From Candidatus Cloacimonadota bacterium (GTDB lineage Bacteria > Cloacimonadota > Cloacimonadia > Cloacimonadales > Cloacimonadaceae), in the NCBI GenBank assembly GCA_028703735.1, contig JAQVMI010000065.1, forward strand, positions 1 to 8,328: DNA of 8,328 nucleotides, written 5' to 3'. Both the position numbers and the translations under genes were made by a program. This document shows, piece after piece, positions 1-7,215 of this stretch (position 1 is its first letter; each line of letters begins with the position of its first letter). The notes beneath the pieces were generated by a model, which did no database searches, had not been told where the DNA came from, and worked only from the letters and a program-made list of their open reading frames with translations.

Positions 1-2395
1 TGGTTTTGTTATGCAAAATCCTTACCCCATTACCGCTTCCAACTACTATATCAGGAAACCCATCACGATCAAGATCTGCGCTGGCATTTCCCCATCCATT
101 ATAGACCCGTGCACCTGCAAGCCAGGTAATATCAGAAAATGTGCCATTCCCATTATTTCGGTAAAGGTAAGAACGGTCATTTTCATAAACTGATGTAACG
201 AAAAGATCCAGGAAACCATCATTATCAGCATCAATAAACAGTGGGTCTGCATGAAGCTCATCATAGCTGATTCCGGCTTGGGTAGTAACATCGGTAAACT
301 GCCAATAGTAAACTGTATCTTGTTCCACAATTCTGTAAGCTAAACCATCATTTCGAAGTAGCATGCTTTTATCAGAGATGTCTATATAACGTGGATGTGC
401 CAAATTTGCAACAAACAAATCCAGATCCCCATCATTATCATAATCTCCCCAGTCTGCCCCGATACTGTGTCCGTAATAACCTTGCTTGAAGGATCCTGTT
501 AATCCATAAAGTGCTGCCATATCCACGAACAGGCTATCCACTTGTTTCCAGCAGAAGTTACGGTTCAATCTGTAATTGGTAACCAATATCTCTTGTTTCC
601 CATCATTGTCAAAATCAGCAGGAGCCACACCGCGTCCTGCCTGCCCTGGATTAGTAGTGTACTCTGGAAACAAAATTCCTGAGGCTTCACTTTTATCAGA
701 AAAGTAACCTTTGTCGTTATCCCAGTAAAAATCTGGAAAGCCATTTCGAACTTGCCATTTTTCGTAATTAGCCACGTAAAGAGAAGGGTATCCTGTTCCA
801 TCCAAATCAATCCAGGCTGCTGCTTCACTGGGGTAACTATCGTTTATATCTCCGGCTCGTTCATTTACATTAACAAAGCGAGTGCCATTCTGGTTCTTTA
901 ATAGTAACTCTCCTCTTCCTTCACTTGCGTTACTAAGGCTAACTATATCGAGCAAACCATCACGATTAAAATCTGCAAACAAACCTCCTGTGCTACTATT
1001 GGATCGAATATTCAGAGAATCTGATACATCAATGAAACTCATATTCCCCTCATTTCTGTATAGATGACTTCCGGAAAATAAGATGTCAATATTACTATCG
1101 GCATTAAAATCTCCTAAGGCTACTCTACTGTAACCCTTCTCGTTAAGACCTGAGATGGTGCTTACATCTTCGAATACTATGCCGTTATATTTCAATAGCC
1201 TTCGCATCCAAGCCTGAGGGGTTTCTTTTACCTTCCTGCTCTTGTGAATCGCCAGGATGGCATTCCAAGCTTCAATATCATACTTGCGGCGTGGAGAACC
1301 CCAGCTTAGGCACTTACCAAAGTTCTCTGCTGCTTTTTTACTTTTGGGATTATTTAGGAGATGCACTCTTCCCATCCAATAATGAAGTTCTGAGATTTCG
1401 CCTCTGTCGTTATTGCTAAATGAAATCTTCCTTAACATGGCTAAAAGCTTTTTTACTTCATTTTTAGGTAAACGGGTAACAATCTCCGCCAATGGTTCAT
1501 CACCCCATAGGTTATGGCTTTCCAGTAGCTTGTAGTAAGCAATCTTAACCTTTTGCAGATCTATTCTATTTTGCCAATCCTGAGAGGTGTAAATATCATA
1601 AAGCAGGGTTTGAGTTTGAGAGGACACGGACGACTTTAGTAAATCACTTGCAAGGGAAAGAGCTGTTTTGTTGGTGTCCGCAGTTTTACGATAAGTGGGA
1701 GATATAAGATATAGTGCAGCAATGTAAGCATGCATAGGGCTTTGGTATCCATAATCGGTTATAGCAGTATTTAATGCCTGCCAATCTTTTTGATTGGAGA
1801 TATTGTAAAGTAAATAGTAATAGGCAATTTGAGCATACTTGGAATGGGGGAAAGCATCCGTAAAACTATTGATAAGATCAATCGCCAAGCTATCGTTTAC
1901 CTGGATGCTAATTTCGTCTATGCTGCTTTTTGCCATAGCCTCTATCACGCTGTTGTATTGCTCTGTATCTGCTATTGCCTCCAGGATGTTGCCTTCAGGT
2001 GCTCCGTATGCATAATGGCTAAAAATTGCTATATCAACCGGGTTAGAAAATTTACTTCCAACCGCATCAATCTCTTCTATGAACTCCAAGCTGTCCACCT
2101 CACTACTTTGCATTAACAACAACCAGTGGAGAGCATCTTCCAAAGAACCATATTCGGTAGCCAAACGTTTATGACATAATATAGCTAAACCAGCTTGATT
2201 ACTACGCTGGGCGAAACCCAAAACACAACGTAAGTCAGCTTCATCGCCTGTGATAGCCTTGGAGAGGATGCTTTCAGAATGTTTTAACACAAGCTGAAAT
2301 TGCTCTTTATCGGTTAAAAAACGTATTTCATCATTTGAAAGCCCAAAGCAAAATGCGCTTATTACAAGTATTAAAGCTACCAGTGGATACTTCAT
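1..2395 (-). CDS. Secreted CRTAC1-like FG-GAP/VCBS repeat protein with helical N-terminal region (3' end outside window)
   Basis: The frame is open without a stop from an ATG at 2395-2393 to the window edge, giving 798 visible residues; the C-terminus is missing. Residues 1 to about 18 (MKYPLVALILVISAFCFG) look like a Sec signal peptide with no proper lipobox. Residues about 20-400 are predominantly helical by composition; a stretch near 325-370 (YWMGRVHLL, then AAENFGKCL) reads like TPR/Sel1-type helix pairs, but I cannot assign a family. From residue 408 there are seven aligned repeats of about 46-77 residues, each opening with F-x-D-V/I/M-type text (such as FTDVTTQAGIS) and carrying a loop such as DYDNDGDLD (651-659), followed by LFVAN/IVVGS-like strands. 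This is the CRTAC1-type FG-GAP pattern, which in known proteins forms a calcium-binding beta-propeller, often with a C-terminal UnbV/ASPIC domain that would lie off the window. It starts inside the hslO stop codon behind a good ribosome binding site. A periplasmic or surface location is likely; the function is unknown. Confidence 0.9.
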   Translation of the reverse strand, partial: MKYPLVALILVISAFCFGLSNDEIRFLTDKEQFQLVLKHSESILSKAITGDEADLRCVLGFAQRSNQAGLAILCHKRLATEYGSLEDALHWLLLMQSSEVDSLEFIEEIDAVGSKFSNPVDIAIFSHYAYGAPEGNILEAIADTEQYNSVIEAMAKSSIDEISIQVNDSLAIDLINSFTDAFPHSKYAQIAYYYLLYNISNQKDWQALNTAITDYGYQSPMHAYIAALYLISPTYRKTADTNKTALSLASDLLKSSVSSQTQTLLYDIYTSQDWQNRIDLQKVKIAYYKLLESHNLWGDEPLAEIVTRLPKNEVKKLLAMLRKISFSNNDRGEISELHYWMGRVHLLNNPKSKKAAENFGKCLSWGSPRRKYDIEAWNAILAIHKSRKVKETPQAWMRRLLKYNGIVFEDVSTISGLNEKGYSRVALGDFNADSNIDILFSGSHLYRNEGNMSFIDVSDSLNIRSNSSTGGLFADFNRDGLLDIVSLSNASEGRGELLLKNQNGTRFVNVNERAGDINDSYPSEAAAWIDLDGTGYPSLYVANYEKWQVRNGFPDFYWDNDKGYFSDKSEASGILFPEYTTNPGQAGRGVAPADFDNDGKQEILVTNYRLNRNFCWKQVDSLFVDMAALYGLTGSFKQGYYGHSIGADWGDYDNDGDLDLFVANLAHPRYIDISDKSMLLRNDGLAYRIVEQDTVYYWQFTDVTTQAGISYDELHADPLFIDADNDGFLDLFVTSVYENDRSYLYRNNGNGTFSDITWLAGARVYNGWGNASADLDRDGFPDIVVGSGNGVRILHNKT
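2..1174 (-). repeat. Seven protein-level FG-GAP/VCBS-type repeats
   Basis: The repeat units of the secreted protein begin at residues F408, F454, F507, F565, F623, F700 and F753. Their acidic loops are D429-F-N-A-D-S-N-I-D437, D475-F-N-R-D-G-L-L-D483, D530-L-D-G-T-G-Y-P-S538, D594-F-D-N-D-G-K-Q-E602, D651-Y-D-N-D-G-D-L-D659, D722-A-D-N-D-G-F-L-D730 and D774-L-D-R-D-G-F-P-D782. Loops 2, 4, 5, 6 and 7 fit the DxDxDG calcium-loop consensus (allowing D/N, and E for the final D). Loop 1 lacks the glycine and loop 3 is degenerate. Between loops, lines such as LYRNEGNMSF and LYRNNGNGTF recur. Seven units could close a propeller, but further units may follow outside the window. The repeats have diverged at the DNA level, so they are not recent tandem duplications. 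Confidence 0.85.
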
Positions 2396-3273
2396 TATTT
2401 ATCCTCAATCTGTTTAATTAGTGTTTGCATGTCGTCGTGGTTAAAATGGTATTCCGTGTTGCAGTAGTTGCAAACTGGTTTTATACCATCCTGCATGCTT
2501 TGTAACTCCTGCTTTCCCAATAGCATCAAAGCAGAAACAAAACGTTCGCGAGTGCAAGAACATTTAAAGCTGATCTCTTTAGTTTCATTTATCTGCCATT
2601 GAATATCCTTGAAAACAAAGCGGGAAAGGATATCTTGCATGGACAACCCCATGTCCATCAGGTCACTGATGTTTGGGGTATTTTGGATGTTTTGATATAT
2701 CTTGTTTGCAATCTCAGTATCTGCAAAAGGTAATTGTTGGATGATAAAACCTCCCGCAGCTCTGATAATAGCATCTTTATCTAATAGAATCCCCAAATTT
2801 ACTGCTGAGGGTATTTGTTCAGATTGCAGGAAATAGTATGCCAAATCTTCACCAATTTCGCCTGAGACCAATTCGCAAGTTCCTGTGTACGTTTTTGTGT
2901 TAACATCGTTTCTTAGTAAAGAGATTGTCCCCTTACCCAAAGCTTTCCCCAGCATGAAATTTTCAGCAGAAGATTCATAGAAAAGCTTAGGGTTAGAGGC
3001 ATAACCACGTAGGTATCCCTTTGATGAACAGATTGCTACACCGCCAGACAGATCACCTTTTGAATCTACTCTCAAGGTTATCTCTGCATCAGGATGTTTC
3101 AGTTCCCAGCTAAGCATTGCCACAGCAGAAAGCATACGTCCCATCAGTATGGTTGCGATGGGGGATAGATCGTGCAGATCACGCATCTTTTGCACAGTTT
3201 TGGTGCTTATTACTGCAGAGAAACGAAAACTATCGTTATTGGCTGTTCCACGTAGAATTATGTCACTATTCAT
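2395..3273 (-). CDS. hslO: Redox-regulated molecular chaperone Hsp33
   Basis: Hsp33 is a cytosolic holdase that binds unfolding proteins during oxidative stress. In the reduced form four cysteines hold zinc; oxidation releases the zinc, forms disulfides and activates the chaperone. The 292-residue length is normal for the family. Residues 1-180 form the N-terminal chaperone domain, with SPIATILMGRMLSAV (37-51), the ITLRVDSKGDLSGGVA stretch (65-80) and GYLRGYASNP (86-95). The C-terminal switch is intact: C238-S-C240 and C268-N-Y-C271, the classic CxC...CxxC pair. The ATG at 3273 overlaps the end of the SpoIID-like gene by 8 bp (ATGAATAG); only a weak, closely spaced GGAAA precedes it, so translational coupling is likely. 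The stop overlaps the next gene by one base. Family assignment is secure. Confidence 0.97.
   Translation of the reverse strand: MNSDIILRGTANNDSFRFSAVISTKTVQKMRDLHDLSPIATILMGRMLSAVAMLSWELKHPDAEITLRVDSKGDLSGGVAICSSKGYLRGYASNPKLFYESSAENFMLGKALGKGTISLLRNDVNTKTYTGTCELVSGEIGEDLAYYFLQSEQIPSAVNLGILLDKDAIIRAAGGFIIQQLPFADTEIANKIYQNIQNTPNISDLMDMGLSMQDILSRFVFKDIQWQINETKEISFKCSCTRERFVSALMLLGKQELQSMQDGIKPVCNYCNTEYHFNHDDMQTLIKQIEDK
2402..2406 (-). promoter_or_regulatory. Ribosome binding site of the FG-GAP protein gene
   Basis: GAGGA on the minus strand lies 6 nt before the ATG at 2395. It sits inside the last codons of hslO, so start and site are coupled to hslO translation (TAATG junction). It supports this ATG as the start, as does the signal peptide that begins at it. 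Confidence 0.75.
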
Positions 3274-4753
3274 CTTTCCAATCTTTCACTATTTGTGTAC
3301 CGGGATAGTAGTGCTGCAAGATTTCTAAACAGGTTGCACCGGCTCTTGCCATTCTTATTGCTCCTATCTGGCACATGCCAACTCCATGCCCCGCACCCTT
3401 ACCTTTTAGACTTATAACCTGCCTGGGTTTTACAACAACTGCTCCATCAACGTCCTCGTACGTTCCTTCAATAAAGAAGAATGAGGATAAAACACTATTG
3501 AAGGCTTGTCGAATTTTATATTCGTTATCCAGAAGCACTTGTTTGTTTCCGCTAAACCTTATACTGACGATTCGTCCCGAACGGCTTCGCTCCAGGATCT
3601 CGATTCGATTAATATAGTTTAAGCCGATATTCTTTGCCACATCTTTACTACTGATCTTTTTTTCCCAATAAAGAGCTCCGCGTTCCCAGGAATTCATATT
3701 GGTAAATATGCTTTTTGCGTTAATCCAATAGCGCGCACCTGCCTCGCTGCTAAGATCGATGCTATCGGCATCTACGATACAGGTAACCCCATTCAAATGA
3801 GACACAGGTTTTCCTTTCCAAATTGCACTGGAAGCATCTGTTTTCCCCCCACAACTGCTATGGTAGGTTGCATCTGCGATATAGTTATCGGTCAGGATTA
3901 TCTCTGCGGAAGTCTCGTCAATAGCCTTTCTGATCAACAGGTTTTGCAGGTACTTACCCTTGTAAACCTGGCAATGAGTATCATTACATAGATCAAAACC
4001 ATCGGCTTTGTGTCTGTTATTTACCAGCAGCGTAATTGCATGTGTTCTGGCAGCAACTGCTTGTGCCTTTAGAGCCTCAAAGGGAGAATTATTTCCAATC
4101 TCGTTCGGAACAACCCCCGATAGATATTCTTCCAGTTCCAGATACTGGTTTAGAATCAGTTTACCTTTCACAGTTTTCAATACAAAACTACCGCTGTAGG
4201 GTAGAGAGCTACCGTTGATAAATACATCGGAAGTAGAGTGTATCTTTAAAGGTGTTTCCATGTAAAAGGTTTCATTCTCACTATTGATAATCCTAACTGT
4301 GGAGTTTATCAATGGCATTTCAGCTATCTTACTATAGGGAATATTGTTTAGGGTGGCATAATTTTCTGCATCAATTCTGGTGCTGAAGCTGCTGGAAGAA
4401 AAGTAAAGCAACTCTTTCTTGATAATTAATTCTTGCTTGACCCACGAAAAAAAACTCCGTGTAATTGCTTCTGGGTGTTCTTCATTATCTTCTACTACTT
4501 TCTGTTGCTCGATAATTCCATAATATGAAAGCGATTCGGGATTTAACAAGGATATCTGGATGCTACCTGTAAATATTCTGGACATTAAATCATCTTGTTC
4601 GGTTACAGATATCTGGCAATTGCTTAAGGTTTTCAGTTTAATACCCGAACCAGATGCAAGATTAACTTCCAAGAATAGCCTATTATCTTGATAATCTGCT
4701 GCGTTGCATATGAAGCTGATAAGCAGGAACAAGCATAGAAGATTTTGTCGCAT
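3266..4753 (-). CDS. Exported SpoIID/LytB-domain protein (probable peptidoglycan lytic transglycosylase)
   Basis: This 495-residue protein begins with a signal peptide (residues 1 to about 18, ending near ICNA), so it should act in the periplasm. Residues about 20-180 form an extension without a domain I can name; residues 112-148 faintly resemble a SPOR-like fold. The SpoIID domain follows: YLSGVVPNEIG (210-220), where E218 aligns with the catalytic Glu of SpoIID; ALKAQAVAARTHA (227-239); DLCNDTHCQVYKG (254-266), whose Cys/His residues correspond to the zinc-site region of clostridial SpoIID; YHSSCGGKT (297-305); and GAGHGVGMCQIGA (453-465) near the C-terminus. SpoIID cleaves glycan strands stripped of stem peptides during Bacillus engulfment; relatives in non-sporulating bacteria probably do cell-wall remodelling. 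No sporulation genes are nearby. The gene starts 8 bp after metG and overlaps hslO by 8 bp. No Shine-Dalgarno is visible, but the signal peptide supports the chosen start. Confidence 0.93.
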   Translation of the reverse strand: MRQNLLCLFLLISFICNAADYQDNRLFLEVNLASGSGIKLKTLSNCQISVTEQDDLMSRIFTGSIQISLLNPESLSYYGIIEQQKVVEDNEEHPEAITRSFFSWVKQELIIKKELLYFSSSSFSTRIDAENYATLNNIPYSKIAEMPLINSTVRIINSENETFYMETPLKIHSTSDVFINGSSLPYSGSFVLKTVKGKLILNQYLELEEYLSGVVPNEIGNNSPFEALKAQAVAARTHAITLLVNNRHKADGFDLCNDTHCQVYKGKYLQNLLIRKAIDETSAEIILTDNYIADATYHSSCGGKTDASSAIWKGKPVSHLNGVTCIVDADSIDLSSEAGARYWINAKSIFTNMNSWERGALYWEKKISSKDVAKNIGLNYINRIEILERSRSGRIVSIRFSGNKQVLLDNEYKIRQAFNSVLSSFFFIEGTYEDVDGAVVVKPRQVISLKGKGAGHGVGMCQIGAIRMARAGATCLEILQHYYPGTQIVKDWKDE

Positions 4754-4761
4754 AGGATATA

Positions 4762-6795
4762 CTATTTTACCGTAGATCCAGAAACTCCACCTTTGTCTGG
4801 AACTATCAGGTTAATTTTCCCATCACTGTGAGAGGCTAAAATCATGCCTTGAGAAGTAATTCCTCTAATGGTTTTAGGTTCAAGATTTACCAGCATAACG
4901 ATAGTTTTACCTAACAATTCCTCTGGAGAATAGTTTTGAGCTATTCCTGCCACAAGCTCCCGCTTCAGGTCACCAATCTCAACTTGTAACTTTAGGAGGT
5001 TTTCTGTTTTAGGTATCCTTTCTGCGCTAATAACTTTAGCCAGGCGGATATCTAATTTGGCAAAATCATCATAAGTTATCGTGGCTTTACTTGCCTCTGG
5101 GGGGAGATTATCTGATTGTTGCTCGTTACTTACAGCCTGTGATTGTTTTAGCTTTAGTATCTGGGCTTCGATTGTTGCATCTTCAAGCTTCGAAAATAGC
5201 GGTCTGGTTTCATTTAATACCGTACAGTTAGCAGCAATGCCATAGGCATCGCCAAAACTGAATGATTCAGGGAGGTTCATCATCTGCCTTAAAACTCGGC
5301 AGTGTTTGGGTAAAATAGGAGTTAAACAAACAGAAATCTTAGCCAATATGTTATAACAGACAAACAGAGTTTCATTTACTGCCTCTTTATCCTCTTTTAT
5401 CACCATCCAGGGTTTACGTTCGTCAAAATACTTGTTTCCCAGCCTTGCAATATCCATAATCAATCTGGTATTCTTTTTTACCTGATAATCTGCATAACCA
5501 TTTTCAATTTCTTCAATTAGCTTGTCAATATCGGTTAATAGCTGCTGAGAAGCTTCATCTAAGGCACAATGCACTATGTTTCCCTGAAAATTCTTGTGGG
5601 TGAAGGCAAACACACGATTTGCCAAATTCCCCAAAGTATTGTTTAAATCCCCATTGATCTTTAGCTGAAAATCATTCAGGCTAAAATCGCTATCCTGTTT
5701 TTCGGGGGCGTTTACTGCCAGATAATATCTTAGGTATTCACCGTCGAATTCCTTCACAAACTCATCCACCCAAATTGCCCAATTTCGGCTGGTGGAAATC
5801 TTTTGTCCCTCAAGATTCATGAATTCGTTGGCAGGGATATCGTAAGGCAGGCAGTATCGCTGGTCTTGACCCATCAGCATTGCTGGCCAGATCAAAGCAT
5901 GGAAAATTATGTTATCCTTGCCGATAAAATGGATTAGCCTGGTGCTGGGATCCAGCCAATAATCCTTCCATAAATCTGGAGTTCCTCGCTCAGCTGCCCA
6001 TTCAATTGTGGAGGAGATGTAGCCTATGGGTGCATCAAACCAAACATAGAGAACTTTCCCTTCTGCATCGGGCAGGGGAACGGGTACACCCCAAGATAAA
6101 TCTCTGGTAATGGATCTTTCTATCAAGCCTTGTTCAAGCAAACCCAACATAAAATTGCGTACGTTTTCTTTCCAGTATTCTTTAGTAGATAGCCAGTCGC
6201 GGATTTTTTCCCGGAAACTATCCAGGTGCAAAAACCAATGAACTGTATCCCGGATTATGGGCTCATTCCCGCAGATTTTACACTTGGGGGTTACAAGGGT
6301 TATGGTATCATAGATTTGTCCACACTTATCGCATTGGTCACCGCTTGCGTTTGTCGCTCCGCAACGTGGGCAAATTCCTTCCACATAGCGATCCGGAAGA
6401 TAGCGTTTATCATGTTCGCAATAGAATTGCTGCGTACTTTTGCTTTGGATATGCTTCTTTTCGTATAAGCTTAGAAAGAATTCTTGTGCCAATTTGTGAT
6501 GAGGAGGTCGAGCAGTACCGGAGAAACTATCGAACTCTATGCCAACTCCATCAAAAGCTTCCTTAATGCTGGCATGATAGCGATCTACTACATCATTAGG
6601 CGAAATGCCTTCCTTATCTGCTGATATCGATATGGGCGTTCCATGTTCATCTGTTCCGCAAATATAGACTACGTCTTCTCCCTTTAATCTAAGAAAGCGC
6701 ACAAATATGTCTGCGGGTAAATAAGCTCCGGCTACATGGCCTACATGCAGCATACCATTGGCATAGGGTAGGGCACTTGTTACAATATATTTCAT
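4762..6795 (-). CDS. metG: Methionyl-tRNA synthetase with fused C-terminal tRNA-binding domain
   Basis: This enzyme charges tRNA(Met) with methionine using ATP, in the cytosol. The 677-residue length matches the long, dimer-type bacterial form. The Rossmann domain opens with PYANGMLHVGH (10-20), the HIGH motif being HVGH, followed by CGTDEHGTP (46-54). The inserted zinc-knuckle region has C142-P-R-C145, C155-D-K-C158 and C172-K-I-C175, plus C126-E-H-D129 where double-knuckle enzymes have CxxC. The KMSKS loop reads KISTS (332-336) in the KISTSRNW context. The anticodon-binding helical domain covers about 370-535. A polar linker (about 545-570) leads to a Trbp111/EMAPII-like domain (572-677, with LDIRLAKVISAERI and GITSQGMILAS), which aids tRNA binding and dimerisation. 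The gene lies 3 bp after aspartate kinase, with AGGA overlapping that gene's stop. No T-box or riboswitch can fit in the junction. Confidence 0.98.
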   Translation of the reverse strand: MKYIVTSALPYANGMLHVGHVAGAYLPADIFVRFLRLKGEDVVYICGTDEHGTPISISADKEGISPNDVVDRYHASIKEAFDGVGIEFDSFSGTARPPHHKLAQEFFLSLYEKKHIQSKSTQQFYCEHDKRYLPDRYVEGICPRCGATNASGDQCDKCGQIYDTITLVTPKCKICGNEPIIRDTVHWFLHLDSFREKIRDWLSTKEYWKENVRNFMLGLLEQGLIERSITRDLSWGVPVPLPDAEGKVLYVWFDAPIGYISSTIEWAAERGTPDLWKDYWLDPSTRLIHFIGKDNIIFHALIWPAMLMGQDQRYCLPYDIPANEFMNLEGQKISTSRNWAIWVDEFVKEFDGEYLRYYLAVNAPEKQDSDFSLNDFQLKINGDLNNTLGNLANRVFAFTHKNFQGNIVHCALDEASQQLLTDIDKLIEEIENGYADYQVKKNTRLIMDIARLGNKYFDERKPWMVIKEDKEAVNETLFVCYNILAKISVCLTPILPKHCRVLRQMMNLPESFSFGDAYGIAANCTVLNETRPLFSKLEDATIEAQILKLKQSQAVSNEQQSDNLPPEASKATITYDDFAKLDIRLAKVISAERIPKTENLLKLQVEIGDLKRELVAGIAQNYSPEELLGKTIVMLVNLEPKTIRGITSQGMILASHSDGKINLIVPDKGGVSGSTVK

Positions 6796-6798
6796 AAT

Positions 6799-7215
6799 TT
6801 ATCCTATAAAATGTTTGTGAAGAGTCTGCACAGCTTCTTTTAAATACGGCTGTGGGATAAGCAATTCCACGCTTTGTTCGTTATTAAGGCAACGTACTAT
6901 TTCAAAAGGTTTGCAAATCTGCATTACGCTGGCTAAGATGGCAGGATCGTGTCCCAATCCTAATCCAACCAAATTCACAAAAGCAAGGTTAGCGATCTTA
7001 TCCACTATTTCAATATTTCTATTTTTAAGTATGTAATCAGCCTCTTTTTCGTATTTTGCCTCTATAAAAAGCTCGATATTTTTATCTATTACATAGCTCT
7101 TAAAAACTTCCAGATTCCAAGTAGATAGTGCTTCCAGCATAGCATCTGTTACAAGTAACTTGTAGCAGATCAATGCCTCTTTATGTGCTATTGCCGATAC
7201 AGTTCGTTCTTCCAT
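6799..7215 (-). CDS. Possible nested aspartate kinase beta subunit (ACT domains only, internal start at Met261)
   Basis: In the aspartate kinase frame, an ATG at 7215-7213 (Met261) is preceded by TAAGGAAG at 7228-7221, with 7 nt between AAGGA and the ATG. This match to the anti-Shine-Dalgarno is better than that at the full-length start. The product would be 138 residues covering exactly the ACT-domain region. Alpha2beta2 aspartate kinases whose beta subunit is made from an internal start of the same gene are known in Bacillus subtilis and Corynebacterium. The site also simply encodes Pro-Lys-Glu-Asp in a polar linker, where AAGGAA arises readily by chance, so this remains a hypothesis. Confidence 0.35.
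   Translation of the reverse strand: MEERTVSAIAHKEALICYKLLVTDAMLEALSTWNLEVFKSYVIDKNIELFIEAKYEKEADYILKNRNIEIVDKIANLAFVNLVGLGLGHDPAILASVMQICKPFEIVRCLNNEQSVELLIPQPYLKEAVQTLHKHFIG

Noticed and set aside
46..828. Two short minus-strand open frames (46-330 and 565-828) inside the FG-GAP gene.
   Set aside because: They lie in a different frame from the 798-residue open frame, have no family features, and reflect the repetitive Asp/Asn-rich coding sequence read out of phase.
1829..2116. A 95-residue plus-strand open frame with a Cys-rich hydrophobic stretch.
   Set aside because: It is fully antisense to the continuous FG-GAP gene frame, has no ribosome binding site of note, and resembles no family.
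3117..6566. Several plus-strand open frames of 60-80 residues opposite hslO, the SpoIID-like gene and metG.
   Set aside because: All are antisense shadows of securely identified conserved genes, with atypical amino-acid composition and no recognisable domains.
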